Source: DATEDA01 sp963827595 (GTDB lineage: Bacteria > Pseudomonadota > Gammaproteobacteria > Burkholderiales > SG8-39). Taken from it: DNA of 64,000 bases. The translations under genes and the position numbers were made by a program. The notes beneath the pieces were generated by a model. It was given only the letters and a program-made list of their open reading frames with translations. It was not told where the DNA came from and ran no database searches. Positions 15,513-24,214 of the stretch are shown piece by piece. How positions within the stretch are numbered: position 1 is the stretch's first letter; each line of letters opens with the position of its first letter. The DNA lies in NCBI GenBank assembly GCA_963827595.1, contig CAWHBT010000016.1, positions 1 through 64,000 on the forward strand, in the 5' to 3' direction.

Positions 15513-15859
15513 GTAAGTGCGACGAGGTTCTCGGGCTCCTCGGCCAACTGGAACCGCTCGTTGCGGCGGTGACTGCCGCGCCTCTCTCGACGAACAGCGA
15601 ATATGACGAGGCGTGCCGAATAGTCGGTGAGCTCAACGCCCTGGACGCTAGCATCGAGCCCGCCGCCAAGACGCTCGATTACGCCGCGACCATCGCGTTG
15701 CGGATGCCCAAGATTGAGCGTGAATTCATCGCGATCCGAACGCTCGCCGAAGACTATCTGAACGCGGGCATGTTTCTCGCCGGCTCGCTCCCGAGACGGC
15801 GAACCACGAAACGGGTGCTCCTCGCTGCCGTCCAGTTGATGGGGATGAAGGCGCTATGA
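15509..15859 (+). CDS. Hypothetical protein of the satellite module
   Basis: A 116-residue, largely helical protein begins MSKCDEVLGLLGQLEPLVAA. It overlaps its neighbours at both ends by ATGA, which points to one translated operon running into the primase. No recognised domain. Confidence 0.6.
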   Translation: MSKCDEVLGLLGQLEPLVAAVTAAPLSTNSEYDEACRIVGELNALDASIEPAAKTLDYAATIALRMPKIEREFIAIRTLAEDYLNAGMFLAGSLPRRRTTKRVLLAAVQLMGMKAL

Positions 15860-16062
15860 CCAGCCACGCTCTCCGTCCCGGGGAACGCGCTGATCTGCGC
15901 GGTGCGGTCGATGAAGCGATCGACCGGACCCGCACAGTGCTCGAGATCAGCACCGATATCGGGCCAATCCTGGTCGCGGGTTTCCGCGCCATGTCGGCGC
16001 TGCGCGAGCTGCGCGAGATGATCGACGAGCTGCCGGAGACCCGAGAAGCCGATGGCGGTTGA
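15856..16062 (+). CDS. Small helical hypothetical protein
   Basis: A 68-residue protein begins MTSHALRPGERADLRGAVDE. Two amphipathic helices (ADLRGAVDEAIDRTRTVLE and AMSALRELREMIDELPE) suggest a small coiled-coil partner. It overlaps both neighbours. No family is recognised. Confidence 0.55.
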   Translation: MTSHALRPGERADLRGAVDEAIDRTRTVLEISTDIGPILVAGFRAMSALRELREMIDELPETREADGG

Positions 16063-16474
16063 GACGCTCCTCTCGCGGCTCAAGGGCGTCAAGCGTGTCG
16101 GTCACGGCCGCTGGATCGCGTGTTGTCCCGGGCATGAAGACAACACCCCGTCTCTGTCGATCCGCGAACTCGATGACCAGCGTGTGCTCCTCCACGACTT
16201 CGGCGGCTGCGACGTGGAGTCGGTGCTCGGCGCGGTCGAGCTGAGGTTCGAAGACCTTTTTCCCGAGCGGCCGCTCGGCGCCGAACGCAAACCCCCGAAG
16301 CGCAAGCCCTGGTCCGACCGGCAACTGCTCGAGGTCATCGACCGCGAGACGATCGTAGTGTTCATCGCCGCCTGCGACGTGACGCTCGAGGGCCGAGTGC
16401 TATCGGACATCGACATGAGTCGGCTACGAAAGGCCCGCGAGCGCATCACCGCAGTCATGGGAGCTCTCCCGTGA
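16052..16474 (+). CDS. CHC2 zinc-finger primase-type protein
   Basis: A 140-residue protein has the primase zinc-binding pattern CCPGHEDNTPSLSI...LHDFGGCDVESVLGA at residues 25-65. That is the CHC2 domain that lets DnaG-type and phage primases read template DNA. The catalytic TOPRIM part is absent. The C-terminal helical half (IDRETIVVFIAACDVTLEGR) is common in stand-alone satellite versions. It lies directly before the helicase gene, with a four-base overlap. Confidence 0.85.
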   Translation: MAVETLLSRLKGVKRVGHGRWIACCPGHEDNTPSLSIRELDDQRVLLHDFGGCDVESVLGAVELRFEDLFPERPLGAERKPPKRKPWSDRQLLEVIDRETIVVFIAACDVTLEGRVLSDIDMSRLRKARERITAVMGALP

Positions 16475-17952
16475 AACCCGACTACAACGGGGAGGCGGAC
16501 AGGATCGCCGCGCAGATCAAGCAAGAGGCCGACGCGAGAAGCGCTGTCCGGGATCTCTTCGCCAAGCCGGCTGGAGAAGCGGCGCCCGCGAAGCCGGACG
16601 GCGAGGACGAAACACTTGTGCAAGGTGCCGTGCAGGCTCTCGCGCACGCGGCGACCGAGGACGCCGTCGCGCTCGCCTTCGCGATCCGGTACAAGGACGG
16701 CCTTCGCTTCAACCATCGGCGCAAGCTCTGGCACGTCTGGGACGGCACACGCTGGCGCCAGGAAAGCACCGAGCTCGCCTTCGAGTTCGCCCGCCGAATT
16801 GCCCGCGAGGTGAACCCCAAGGGCAAGGCCACGATGAGCAAGGCGGGGTTCGCGCGAGGCGTCGAGGCGTTCGCCCGCGCCGACCGCGTCTTCGCCCTGG
16901 CCGGCGACGAGTTCGACCGCGACCCGATGCTCCTCAACACGCCCGTGGGCACGGTCGACCTGCGAACCGGCGAAATGCGCGCGCATCGGCGCGAACACCT
17001 GCTCACCAGGTGCACTGCGGTTGCTCCGGTCAAGCGGCCGCGCCCGGTGTTCGAGCGGTTCATCGCGGATATCACCTGCGGCGACGCCGCGCTCGCCGAC
17101 TACCTGCAGCGCGCGCTCGGCGCCTGTCTCTCCGGTGCTCTGACCGACCACTGGATCCTGTTCTGGTACGGGAAGGGCCGCAACGGCAAGAACACCCTGG
17201 GCGAGCTGATCATGCACGTCCTCGCCGACTATGCGCGGAAGATCCCGGCCGCGACGCTGATGCACGACCCTCGCGGCGAGCGCCACCCGACCGAGATCGC
17301 GAACCTGCTCGGCGCGAGACTCGCGTTCTCGTCCGAGGTGAGCGACAGGGACTACTGGCACGAATCACGCATCAAAGAGCTCACCGGCGACGACATGCTC
17401 TCGGGCCGGTTCATGCGGGCCGACTTTTTCGAGTTCCGCCGCACCCACAAGCACCTGGTGTACGGGAACTACCGGCCCATGCTCCGTGTCGTCGACCCCG
17501 CCATCGCCGAGCGGCTGCACATGGTCCCGTTCGGCGCCACGTTCACCACAGAACGCGGGAACCTCGACCCGGAAATGCCGGCGAAGCTCTGGACCGAGGC
17601 CGAGGCTGTGCTCGCGTGGCTCATCGAGGGCCACGAGAAGTGGCGCGAGGACGGCACGCTGCGGCCGTGCGCTGCGGTCGCCGAGGCGACCCAGGACTAC
17701 TTGGACGCCCAGGGCAGCCTCGACGCCTGGATCACCGAGCGCTGCGAAACCCTGCCCCTCGACGAGCGCCCGACCATGCTCCTCGACCGCGCAGACCGGC
17801 TGTACCGAAGCTACGCCGAATGGAAGGAAGCCCGTGGAGAACAACCCATGTCACAAACCCGCTGGGGCGAACAAATGCAGCGCCGATTCGCCAAAATCTC
17901 GGCGAACGGCATCCGGTACAGAGGCCTCAAACTCGTCTCAACGGAAGGGTAA
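16471..17952 (+). CDS. P4/D5-type replicative helicase (SF3)
   Basis: This 493-residue protein has a D5_N-like region (about 120-220, with LLNTPVGTVDLRTGEMRAHR) and a superfamily-3 helicase domain. The Walker A motif YGKGRNGKNTL is at about residue 232, FSSEVSDR is the Walker B-like strand, and HLVYGNYRP precedes the arginine-finger region. It unwinds the element's origin for autonomous replication, with the CHC2 protein next to it. It ends with a helical region typical of the family. The gene is intact. Confidence 0.9.
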   Translation: MKPDYNGEADRIAAQIKQEADARSAVRDLFAKPAGEAAPAKPDGEDETLVQGAVQALAHAATEDAVALAFAIRYKDGLRFNHRRKLWHVWDGTRWRQESTELAFEFARRIAREVNPKGKATMSKAGFARGVEAFARADRVFALAGDEFDRDPMLLNTPVGTVDLRTGEMRAHRREHLLTRCTAVAPVKRPRPVFERFIADITCGDAALADYLQRALGACLSGALTDHWILFWYGKGRNGKNTLGELIMHVLADYARKIPAATLMHDPRGERHPTEIANLLGARLAFSSEVSDRDYWHESRIKELTGDDMLSGRFMRADFFEFRRTHKHLVYGNYRPMLRVVDPAIAERLHMVPFGATFTTERGNLDPEMPAKLWTEAEAVLAWLIEGHEKWREDGTLRPCAAVAEATQDYLDAQGSLDAWITERCETLPLDERPTMLLDRADRLYRSYAEWKEARGEQPMSQTRWGEQMQRRFAKISANGIRYRGLKLVSTEG

Positions 17953-18054
17953 GGAGGACTTTCCCCGTTACACCCTATAGAAGGGGTCTCTATAGACGGT
18001 AAACGGGAAACTCTTCCCAACACTTCCGTAACCGACAGATGTGGGAGCAGATCA
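17953..18054. promoter_or_regulatory. Short gap with inverted repeats between helicase and terminase genes
   Basis: Complementary segments (TTTCCCCGTT.. and ..AACGGGAAA; CTATAGAAGGGGTCTCTATAG) form nested stems between 17957 and 18012. This may be a terminator, an origin-like iteron region or an attenuator. The sequence cannot decide. Confidence 0.4.
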
Positions 18055-18594
18055 GTGAAGTCTGGGAATCGAGGACGTGCGCCTGAGTCGCTCGCGGCGC
18101 TGCATCACTTCAAGCCAAATGATCCGCGCCGGCACACCGGCAAGCATACGTTGATGGCGAAAGCGAAGATCAAAGCTGCTGCGCTTGCTCGCGAAGCGGC
18201 GAAGCGCGTGGCGCGTGAGCACGTGAAGAGCGAGGCCGTGCAGCAGAAGCTGAGGCGTCGCGCTGAGGGTGAGGCGCTCTCGCGGATCTACACCGATGCG
18301 CTCGAGCGGCTGCGCAACGCTGAGCCCGAGGCCGCGGAGGCAATCGTCCGTGGCCTACGCGCGTCGAAGCCGAGCGACCAGCTCGCCGCGGCCCGCGAGC
18401 TGCTCAACCGGACTCGGGGTCTTCCGGTTCAGGAGCTGCGCAGCTTTAGCGTCAGCGCCGAGCTGGACGACCAGACCGCCGCCGTGCTGCTGGAGAAGAT
18501 GATCCGGCGCCGGCTGGAGAGTCGGGATACTGGTACAGAACCAGGGGGCCGACGCTTGCAACCTCCCGAAGTTCAAGCAGAATCCGAGGAATGA
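18055..18594 (+). CDS. Probable terminase small subunit
   Basis: A 179-residue protein starts at GTG 18055; an ATG 33 codons later (MAKAKIKAAALAREAAKRVA) is possible. It is Ala/Arg-rich and helical, and it overlaps the terminase large-subunit start by four bases, which is the usual place for TerS. SRIYTDALERLRNAEPEAAE and LAAARELLNRTRGLP resemble TerS helices. Assignment rests mainly on position. Confidence 0.6.
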   Translation: MKSGNRGRAPESLAALHHFKPNDPRRHTGKHTLMAKAKIKAAALAREAAKRVAREHVKSEAVQQKLRRRAEGEALSRIYTDALERLRNAEPEAAEAIVRGLRASKPSDQLAAARELLNRTRGLPVQELRSFSVSAELDDQTAAVLLEKMIRRRLESRDTGTEPGGRRLQPPEVQAESEE

Positions 18595-20142
18595 GTGCAT
18601 CGGTGCTACCTGCGGTGCTACCTGAAGCCCCTGAAACGACGCCGGCGGAGCGCCGTGAGCTCGTGCGCAAGCTCGCCCGCGAGTCCCTCGAATCGTTCGC
18701 CTTGTACACCGCTGCCCAGCTCGGCCTGACGTGCGAGCCGGCCGAGCATCACCGGCTGATGATCGCCGTGCTCGAGCGGCTGGAGCGTGGCGAGCGCCTA
18801 CGTCACATCGGCGCCTGGCCGCCGGGGGCCGCGAAGACCACGTATCACACCGTGCTCGGCCTCGCCTGGCTGATCGGCAGGCATCCGGATTGGGAGCTCG
18901 GTCTCGCCTGCCACACCGACGCACTCGCGCTCACGTTCTCGAAGCGCGTCCGGGGGATCGTCGAGTCGCCCGAGTACCGATGGATCTTCCCCGAGGTCGA
19001 GTTGGCCGCTGACACGACGGCTGCAGAGTACTGGGCGGTCACCGCTGGCGGTTCACTCACCGCGATCGGCATCGGTGCGGCGATCACTGGCCGGCGCCTC
19101 GATTGGCTGCACATCGACGATCCCATCCGTGGCTCGCAGGATGCACTGAGCACCGCGGTGTCCGAAGGTCACTGGCAGTGGTGGCAGAACGACGCCCGGA
19201 CCCGCCTGAAGCCGCATGGGCGCGTCTCGATCGCCACGACCAGGTGGAGCGTCAGGGATCTCGCCGGTCGTCTCCTCGCCGACCAGGCCGCCGGTGGCGA
19301 GCACTGGGACCGTCTCATCGTGCCGATGGAGTGCGTCAACCCGGACACCGATCCGCTCGCGCGTCGGCTCGGCGAGAGGTTGTGGCCCGAGTGGTTCACC
19401 GCGGAGATGTGCGACCAGGCGAAGCGTGATCCGCTCTCCTGGCAGGCGCTCTTTCAGCAGCAGCCGCTCGACCAGGCGGGCTCGTTCATCCGGCTCGAGT
19501 GGCTCGAGGTCGTCGATGACGTGCCCCGAGATCCGGCCTACTGGGTCGGCGTTGATCTCGCGTTGACGACGGGCAATGACTACTCCGCCATCGTGGTTGG
19601 GGCGGCGTCGCGAGGAGGGCATGACCATTGTGCATGCCTGGCGTGAGCGTGTTCCGGCTGCCGAGGCGCTGGAGCGGCTGATCGAGGTGGTGCGTCACTA
19701 TGCTCCGCGTGAGGTGTTGATCGACGACGACCCGAGCTGGAAGCTTCTGCGCTCATCGATCGGCAAGACCTTTCGGGAGCGTGGTGTCACCCCGCCCTGG
19801 TTTCACGCACTGCCGCTGCATGGTGGGGCGCGTGGTGCGAGGGGCGAGGGGAAGCAGTTGAGGGCGGCGGCGTTCCAGGCTGCGTGCTCGCGCGGTGAGG
19901 TGCGGGTTTTGCGGCGGCACTGGACTGCGGCGCTGGTGGACGAGCTGGTGCGTTTTCCCGGTGGGGATCACGATGACTGGCTGGATTGCTGCAGCTTGAT
20001 TGGTCGGCGGCTTGCGTTGCACTCGGCGACGCCTGCAGAGCCGACGATGCGGGAGTACACGGTGATGAACAGCAATCGCGTGATCATGCTGCCGGTGCTC
20101 GATGGTGATCCTGATCCCGACGCCTGGATGACGCGCCACTAG
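18591..20142 (+). pseudogene. Terminase large subunit, split by a one-base frameshift
   Basis: The N-terminal ATPase part runs 18591-19646, with a Walker A-like WPPGAAKTT at residue 77, a Walker B-like DWLHIDDPI near 174, and a motif TRWSVRDLAGRLL. It goes out of frame near 19610. The nuclease half continues in the +1 frame to 20142, from REEGMTIVHAWRERVP to a conserved-looking FPGGDHDDWLDC with acidic residues. Removing one base near 19610 gives one protein of about 515 residues, the usual TerL length. It would package DNA into capsids, but no portal, capsid or tail gene follows. A sequencing error is as likely as a real mutation. Confidence 0.8.
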
Positions 20143-20153
20143 GAGCAACGTTT

Positions 20154-20348
20154 ATGCCCACTGCCTCCGAGGTTCTGCCTCCGCTGCCTGGCGAGACGCA
20201 CGAGGAGTACCTCGAGCGAATGCGCCGCGAGGCGAAGCTTGCGCTGATGTCGCGGGAAGGGCTCGTCGAGGTTGACGGTGCCCTGTACGTTCGCGCGGAC
20301 GCGCTCGGGCGTTCAGCCGAAGACCAACACAATCGGAGGCGTCGCTAG
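20154..20348 (+). CDS. Small hypothetical protein after terminase
   Basis: A 64-residue protein begins MPTASEVLPPLPGETHEEYL after AGGAGCAACG. The acidic helix HEEYLERMRREAKLALMSRE precedes a strand pair (EVDGALYVRADAL). Unknown family. Confidence 0.6.
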   Translation: MPTASEVLPPLPGETHEEYLERMRREAKLALMSREGLVEVDGALYVRADALGRSAEDQHNRRRR

Positions 20349-20486
20349 ATGGAAGACCTGGCAACCTACGACGTGGACCAGTTCGCGCCACTACGCGCGT
20401 CGAGGAGGAGCTAGACCATGCCTAACGATCAGCCTGACTTTCTGTCTTTCTTCATGCCCGAGCAGGATCGCGGGCAGGCTCTCTGA
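20349..20486 (+). CDS. Two tiny tandem open frames (21 and 22 codons)
   Basis: The frame at 20349-20414 begins MEDLATYDVDQFAPL right after the previous stop. The frame at 20418-20486 begins MPNDQPDFLSFFMPEQDRGQ behind a strong GAGGAGG. Either could be a small expressed peptide or a leader for what followed before the radC fragment. Support is weak. Confidence 0.3.
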
Positions 20487-20791
20487 AGGCGGCGCTCGAG
20501 CTCGCGAACCGGGCGCTGCGCGAAAAGGCCACCGGGCGCGAGGGCCTCGGCTCGCCGGCGGCGGTCCGCGAGCATCTCGCGGCCTACCTGCGGGTGGCCC
20601 TCGGCGGCCGCGACCGGGAGGTGTTCGTGGCGGTGATGCTCGACGCGCAGCACCGCGTGATCGCCACCGAGGAGCTGTTCCAGGGCACTCTCACCCAGAC
20701 GAGCGTCTACCCGCGCGAGGTCGTGAAGTGCGCGTTGCGGCACAACGCCGCCGCCGTCATCTTTGCGCAAAGTCACGACCGCCTGCACTAA
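20483..20791 (+). pseudogene. RadC/JAB-domain remnant, truncated at both ends
   Basis: The frame reads LKAALELANRALREK, then SPAAVREHLAAYLRVALGGR and EELFQGTLTQTSVYPREVVK, a clear RadC central region. The N-terminal helix-hairpin part is missing. At the C-terminus the catalytic metal motif (HNHPSG in intact proteins) is replaced by AQSHDRLH and a stop. RadC-like genes are common cargo of islands; this one is dead. Confidence 0.75.
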
Positions 20792-20910
20792 GTCACTGGC
20801 CAGACGCGGATTCCTAGCAGAACGGTTTTAGAGATACCCGCAAACGTACCCGCTTCCGGGCTTAGAAAGGCTCATCTAACCACTGGGTGTTCGAGGAACG
20901 GATATCCGAC

Positions 20911-21600
20911 ATGGCTACAGTCCCACCCGCCCCCGATCCTGAACTCATTCTGCGTCACCTTCTGGAGAGCGCCGAACAAGCTCGCGCCGCGAAGCAGGTC
21001 GGCTGGCGTCTCTTTGAATCCCACTTCTCGATTACGCTGGAGATCCAGGCCGGCACTAGCAAACCCGTGCCGTCCTCGTCATCGAATCCTGGTCGGCCGG
21101 TGTACCGGAAGTACAGCGACTTTTTCGACATCGTCGAACTGTCCTTGCTCCATACGATGGTGCTGGGCGTCTGCCGCATCTTCGACCCTCAGCCGGGGCA
21201 CGCGAGCGTCTACAAGTACCTCGCGCTGGTGCAGCCGCGACTTGGGGCGCAGCGCGTCAAGGACTTGAAGCGCCGCCTGCAACCGCTGATGAAGGTGGCA
21301 AGACAGCTCGGGCCAGCTCGGAACGAGTTCACCGCGCACCTCCACGTCGGGCGAACGGCTGACGAGGCCCTCAAGGACAGCGCCCCGTTCAAGCTCATCA
21401 CCTCACAGTTCCTTCAGGACCTGGCGAGCATCCTGAACGAGCTTCGAGACGAGGCTGGTGTCAAACAAGCGGACCAAGTGACAACGGACGACTCATACGC
21501 TGAAGCGACGCGAGGGATCTTGAGCGCGCTCATCTATGGCCTGCCCCGAGTGGAGCAGGAGGGCTTGGTTCGAATGCGGCAGAGAATTCCCGAACCCTGA
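20911..21600 (+). CDS. AbiU2/HEPN-like protein
   Basis: A protein of about 229 residues starts at ATG 20911 (MATVPPAPDPELIL); GTG 20887 is an alternative. It is almost all helical. LLHTMVLGVCRIFDPQ and RNEFTAHLHVG fit AbiU2-type HEPN proteins, where an Arg-N...His motif is the RNase site (here R-N-E-F-T-A-H). Relatives take part in abortive infection or toxin-antitoxin pairs. No obvious antitoxin gene adjoins it. Family is moderately sure, activity is inference. Confidence 0.6.
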   Translation: MATVPPAPDPELILRHLLESAEQARAAKQVGWRLFESHFSITLEIQAGTSKPVPSSSSNPGRPVYRKYSDFFDIVELSLLHTMVLGVCRIFDPQPGHASVYKYLALVQPRLGAQRVKDLKRRLQPLMKVARQLGPARNEFTAHLHVGRTADEALKDSAPFKLITSQFLQDLASILNELRDEAGVKQADQVTTDDSYAEATRGILSALIYGLPRVEQEGLVRMRQRIPEP

Positions 21601-21611
21601 GTGAAAGGGAG

Positions 21612-21712
21612 TCATCCGCCCCAGTCGCCCGCTCCCACAGCCCGGACGGGAACACGGCCACGATCCGGTGACGCGCGCACCATAGGTGCCAGCCGTCGGG
21701 TGTGCCCATCGA
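21612..21712 (-). pseudogene. Remnant of the small CxxC/CxxH gene
   Basis: On the minus strand the DNA runs through GACGGCTGGCACCTATGGTG, CACCGGATCGTGGCCGTGTT and GGGCTGTGGGAGCGG. It would encode the core WHLWCARHRIVAVFPSGLWE in the right frame. The upstream CxxC part is absent, so this is a fragment of the gene family seen complete at 35354-35563 and 40886-41110. Confidence 0.65.
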
Positions 21713-21732
21713 CGGGTCGAAAACGATGCGAC

Positions 21733-22068
21733 TTACTGGGACGCGACCCGGAGTGTGTTACGAATTCTGCGGACGCCCTGAACGCTGGCCGCGATGCGCT
21801 CGGCCTCAACGATGTTTTCCTGTGCAGGTACGGTCCCGGCGAGCGTCACCACGCATTCCTTCGACGTGACGACAAGGCTTCCGACCTTGGCCCATAGTGG
21901 ACTGAGCAACAACTTTGCCTGCACCTTCGCGACGAGACTCTCGTCGCGCAAAACGCCGCACGCTTCTTGACCGGCGGCCTCGGGCGGTCGCAAGAGCAAC
22001 GCTGCTCCGAGCGCGGCCGTGATCACCAGGGCGGTTCTCCCGTAGCTCCCGTTCGGATATCTCATCAT
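21733..22068 (-). CDS. BON-domain exported protein
   Basis: A 111-residue protein has a hydrophobic N-terminal signal (ALVITAALGAALLLRPPEAA) and one BON domain, LVAKVQAKLLLSPLWAKVGS to VQGVRRIRNTLRV. It includes the V-TLAG-V turn typical of the fold. BON proteins sit in the periplasm or outer membrane and bind phospholipid, often in osmotic stress. One cysteine pair (Cys37 and Cys72) might be bridged. Confidence 0.8.
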   Translation of the reverse strand: MMRYPNGSYGRTALVITAALGAALLLRPPEAAGQEACGVLRDESLVAKVQAKLLLSPLWAKVGSLVVTSKECVVTLAGTVPAQENIVEAERIAASVQGVRRIRNTLRVASQ

Positions 22069-22179
22069 TCATCCTTGGCAGGTTGATCAGCCCGCTCCCT
22101 GACTTTGCGACCTTCACATCCTGCCACAAGCATGCGGAAGGTTAGCGCAGGGAGCGGGTCAGGGTGTGAGCCGGCGAGA

Positions 22180-22245
22180 CTGTGGAAGGATGCGAAGCCC
22201 GTGCCGCCGTGGGAGTGGCGCAACGGTGATAGGGCGAAGCTCTAA
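22180..22245 (+). pseudogene. Orphan 3' end of a thermonuclease gene
   Basis: The frame reads LWKDAKPVPPWEWRNGDRAK and then L and TAA, the exact C-terminal motif of the SNase-fold genes at 33138, 35565 and 48321. No nuclease sequence precedes it. A second orphan end lies at 38403-38459. Confidence 0.7.
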
Positions 22246-22284
22246 CGGGGCGTCGCGAGGCGGTCAAGACCGGCTGTACCACCA

Positions 22285-22362
22285 CGTTGCCGAGAGCGGC
22301 CGTTCGACGGCGCTATCGACCCTAAGCGGAAATCTGGACTTGCGGAAAGCGGACGTACAATC
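22285..22362 (+). repeat. Dispersed repeat, type AGCGGCCG...CGCTATCGACCC
   Basis: GAGAGCGGCCGTTCGACGGC leads to GCTATCGACCCTAAGCGG and then ACTTGCGGAAAGCGGACGT, matching 4629-4706 closely in order and spacing. Confidence 0.65.
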
Positions 22363-22460
22363 CGGCCCAGTTAGTGGTCGTTCGCGGCACGCTCAATCAG
22401 GGAGCGAACTCCAGCAACGGGCGGACTGATTCTTCTATCGCTCGCGGAGGAGGAGAGACC

Positions 22461-23153
22461 ATGGCACTGAAGGATTACTACTCCATTTTGGGCGTCTCGC
22501 GCACCGAAACGGCGCGTGGTATCCAGAACACCTTTCATGAACTCGTCAAGCGATTGCATCGCAATCGGTTAGGCCCTCAAGGTACCGCGGCGTTTCAGGA
22601 CCTCGTCGACGCTTACCAGGTCCTCTCTGATCCTGAACGCCGGAAGGCTTACCGTCACCATCTGCTCCAGACCGAAACCGCAGCCCAGAGGACGCCAGCG
22701 CCTCGCAGGGGCTGGGATTGGCCGCAATCAGAACCGCTAATCCCAGAGTGGCGTTTTGGGCTGCAAGACTTCTTAACCATTCAACCGTCCTTCGACGCCT
22801 TGCAGGCACGTCTCCGGCGGAACTTCACCGGCGTGGGAGTACCCAAAGGCGAGCGAGTTGAAGGGCTAAACGTGGAGATTTGCCTGTGGCCAGAAGAGGC
22901 GCGGCGCGGAGGCGTAATCCACCTCGGGGTCCCGATCTTTTCCCGGTGTCGGAGTTGTGCCGGGAGGGGGCGTGAGTGGGGCTTCATGTGCCTAGTCTGC
23001 CTGGGCCAAGGCATGATCGAGGAGGAGGGAAACGTGACGGTGCACATTCCACCTGGGGTGCAGCACGGGACGATCTTCGAAGTGCCTTTACAGCGACTGG
23101 GGCTCCACAATTTCTATCTCTGTCTCCATATCGCTGTGACGTCCTGGGCCTAA
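22461..23153 (+). CDS. J-domain-like protein lacking the HPD motif, with a zinc-finger
   Basis: A 230-residue protein starts at ATG 22461 behind GAGGAGGAGAG. MALKDYYSILGVSRTETARG to DPERRKAYRHHL is a J domain. The His-Pro-Asp signature needed to stimulate Hsp70 ATPase is replaced by LHRNRLGP. Later come CRSCAGRGREWGFMCLVCLG, half of the four-repeat DnaJ zinc region, and VTVHIPPGVQHGTIFEVPLQ, the DnaJ C-terminal substrate domain. It is a shortened DnaJ/CbpA hybrid that may bind clients but should not activate DnaK normally. Confidence 0.8.
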   Translation: MALKDYYSILGVSRTETARGIQNTFHELVKRLHRNRLGPQGTAAFQDLVDAYQVLSDPERRKAYRHHLLQTETAAQRTPAPRRGWDWPQSEPLIPEWRFGLQDFLTIQPSFDALQARLRRNFTGVGVPKGERVEGLNVEICLWPEEARRGGVIHLGVPIFSRCRSCAGRGREWGFMCLVCLGQGMIEEEGNVTVHIPPGVQHGTIFEVPLQRLGLHNFYLCLHIAVTSWA

Positions 23154-23242
23154 CACTCAGCATCGGCTTCCACAGTCTCGCCGGCTCACCCCCTGATCCT
23201 TCCTGGCTCACCCTGAGCGGAGGACCCGCGCTCGGGCGCACT

Positions 23243-23422
23243 TCAGCGTCGCCGCAGTGTGCGTTCTGCTCGCCGCGCGGCCTTGCGCGATGCTTGCCGG
23301 CGGATGCGCTTCTTGCGATGTTGTGCTTTGCTCATGGACATGTTGTACCTGCCATCGAGCTTGACCATCGCTCCCTCTAGCTGGGTCACATAGCCGGGGG
23401 TGCGATCGAGTCCATCACTCAT
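23243..23422 (-). CDS. Small highly basic hypothetical protein
   Basis: A 59-residue protein begins MSDGLDRTPGYVTQLEGAMV and ends in an Arg-rich helix (KKRIRRQASRKAARRAERTL). It could bind nucleic acid. There is no recognised family or clear ribosome site, so moderate doubt remains. Confidence 0.4.
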   Translation of the reverse strand: MSDGLDRTPGYVTQLEGAMVKLDGRYNMSMSKAQHRKKRIRRQASRKAARRAERTLRRR

Positions 23423-24214
23423 AGGTGTTTATCTTAGGTTCGATGCTCTTCGCCAGCTGCGAGTCTTGATCCGGCAGCAGTCGTTTACCCATGCAGTTCC
23501 TCGGCACCCTGGAGAGCATCGCCAGGAAAAGCGTCCAGGCAGCTGCAGAAGGCGCGGGTAGGTGGGCCATGTCAATGTGCGGCGGGGCACGTCGCTACTC
23601 GACCGCGAAGCCCACTCTACGCCGATAGCCGACACCGTTTCAGGTAGCGAACGGATGCTTGTCCATAATCGCGACATGGGCAACAACGACCATCCTCGAC
23701 CGCCCCGAGCAGTATTGGCCCCGCTTCGGCGGGGTTTTTGTTGCTGGCAGGTGCTGGGGCATATTGCGCGAAGTGGGTGCTCGTAGCCAATCTCGACCGC
23801 GCCGCGGGTAGCCTTCGGTGGTGATCAACACAGTGAATGCACCCTTGCACCCTCGCGCTCGATCAGCGCGTCGCTCCTCCACGTTGCGGCGCAGACACGC
23901 AGCACGTGGTTGATTGAGACCACCTCGACACTGGACTAGCCGGAGCGCTCCCTGCGAGGGCGGATAGTCTTGGATCACCCCTGTCCTTCGCGGCCCTGCA
24001 TAGGATCTATCGCTTCAACCGGACGGGCTCGCCCGCCTCGATCGCGAAGGACGTGCGAATCGAAGAGCGGCAGATACGGCGTACTGCTTCTCCCAATACC
24101 GCGTCAATGTACGGCAGCGCACAGAACATCTCACAGAACGGGGGATACTAGGATCATGAAGAGCAGGAGAGTTTTTCCCGTGAGTCTTCTTTCGAACGAA
24201 TCGGAGGAAATGCT
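23423..24214. other. Long stretch without a supported gene
   Basis: Besides the terminator-like hairpin at 23717-23739 I see no gene, RNA or repeat I can support. The frames present have no domain, no ribosome site and mixed composition. Confidence 0.4.
23717..23739 (+). terminator. Orphan Rho-independent terminator
   Basis: GGCCCCGCTTCGGCGGGGTT followed by more T forms a stem with a TTCG tetraloop and U-tract. No gene end is near, so the gene it served was probably deleted. Confidence 0.65.

Noticed and set aside
19590..19650. Programmed ribosomal frameshift in the terminase gene
   Set aside because: No slippery heptamer or downstream pseudoknot is evident, and similar single-base shifts occur in unrelated genes in this window.
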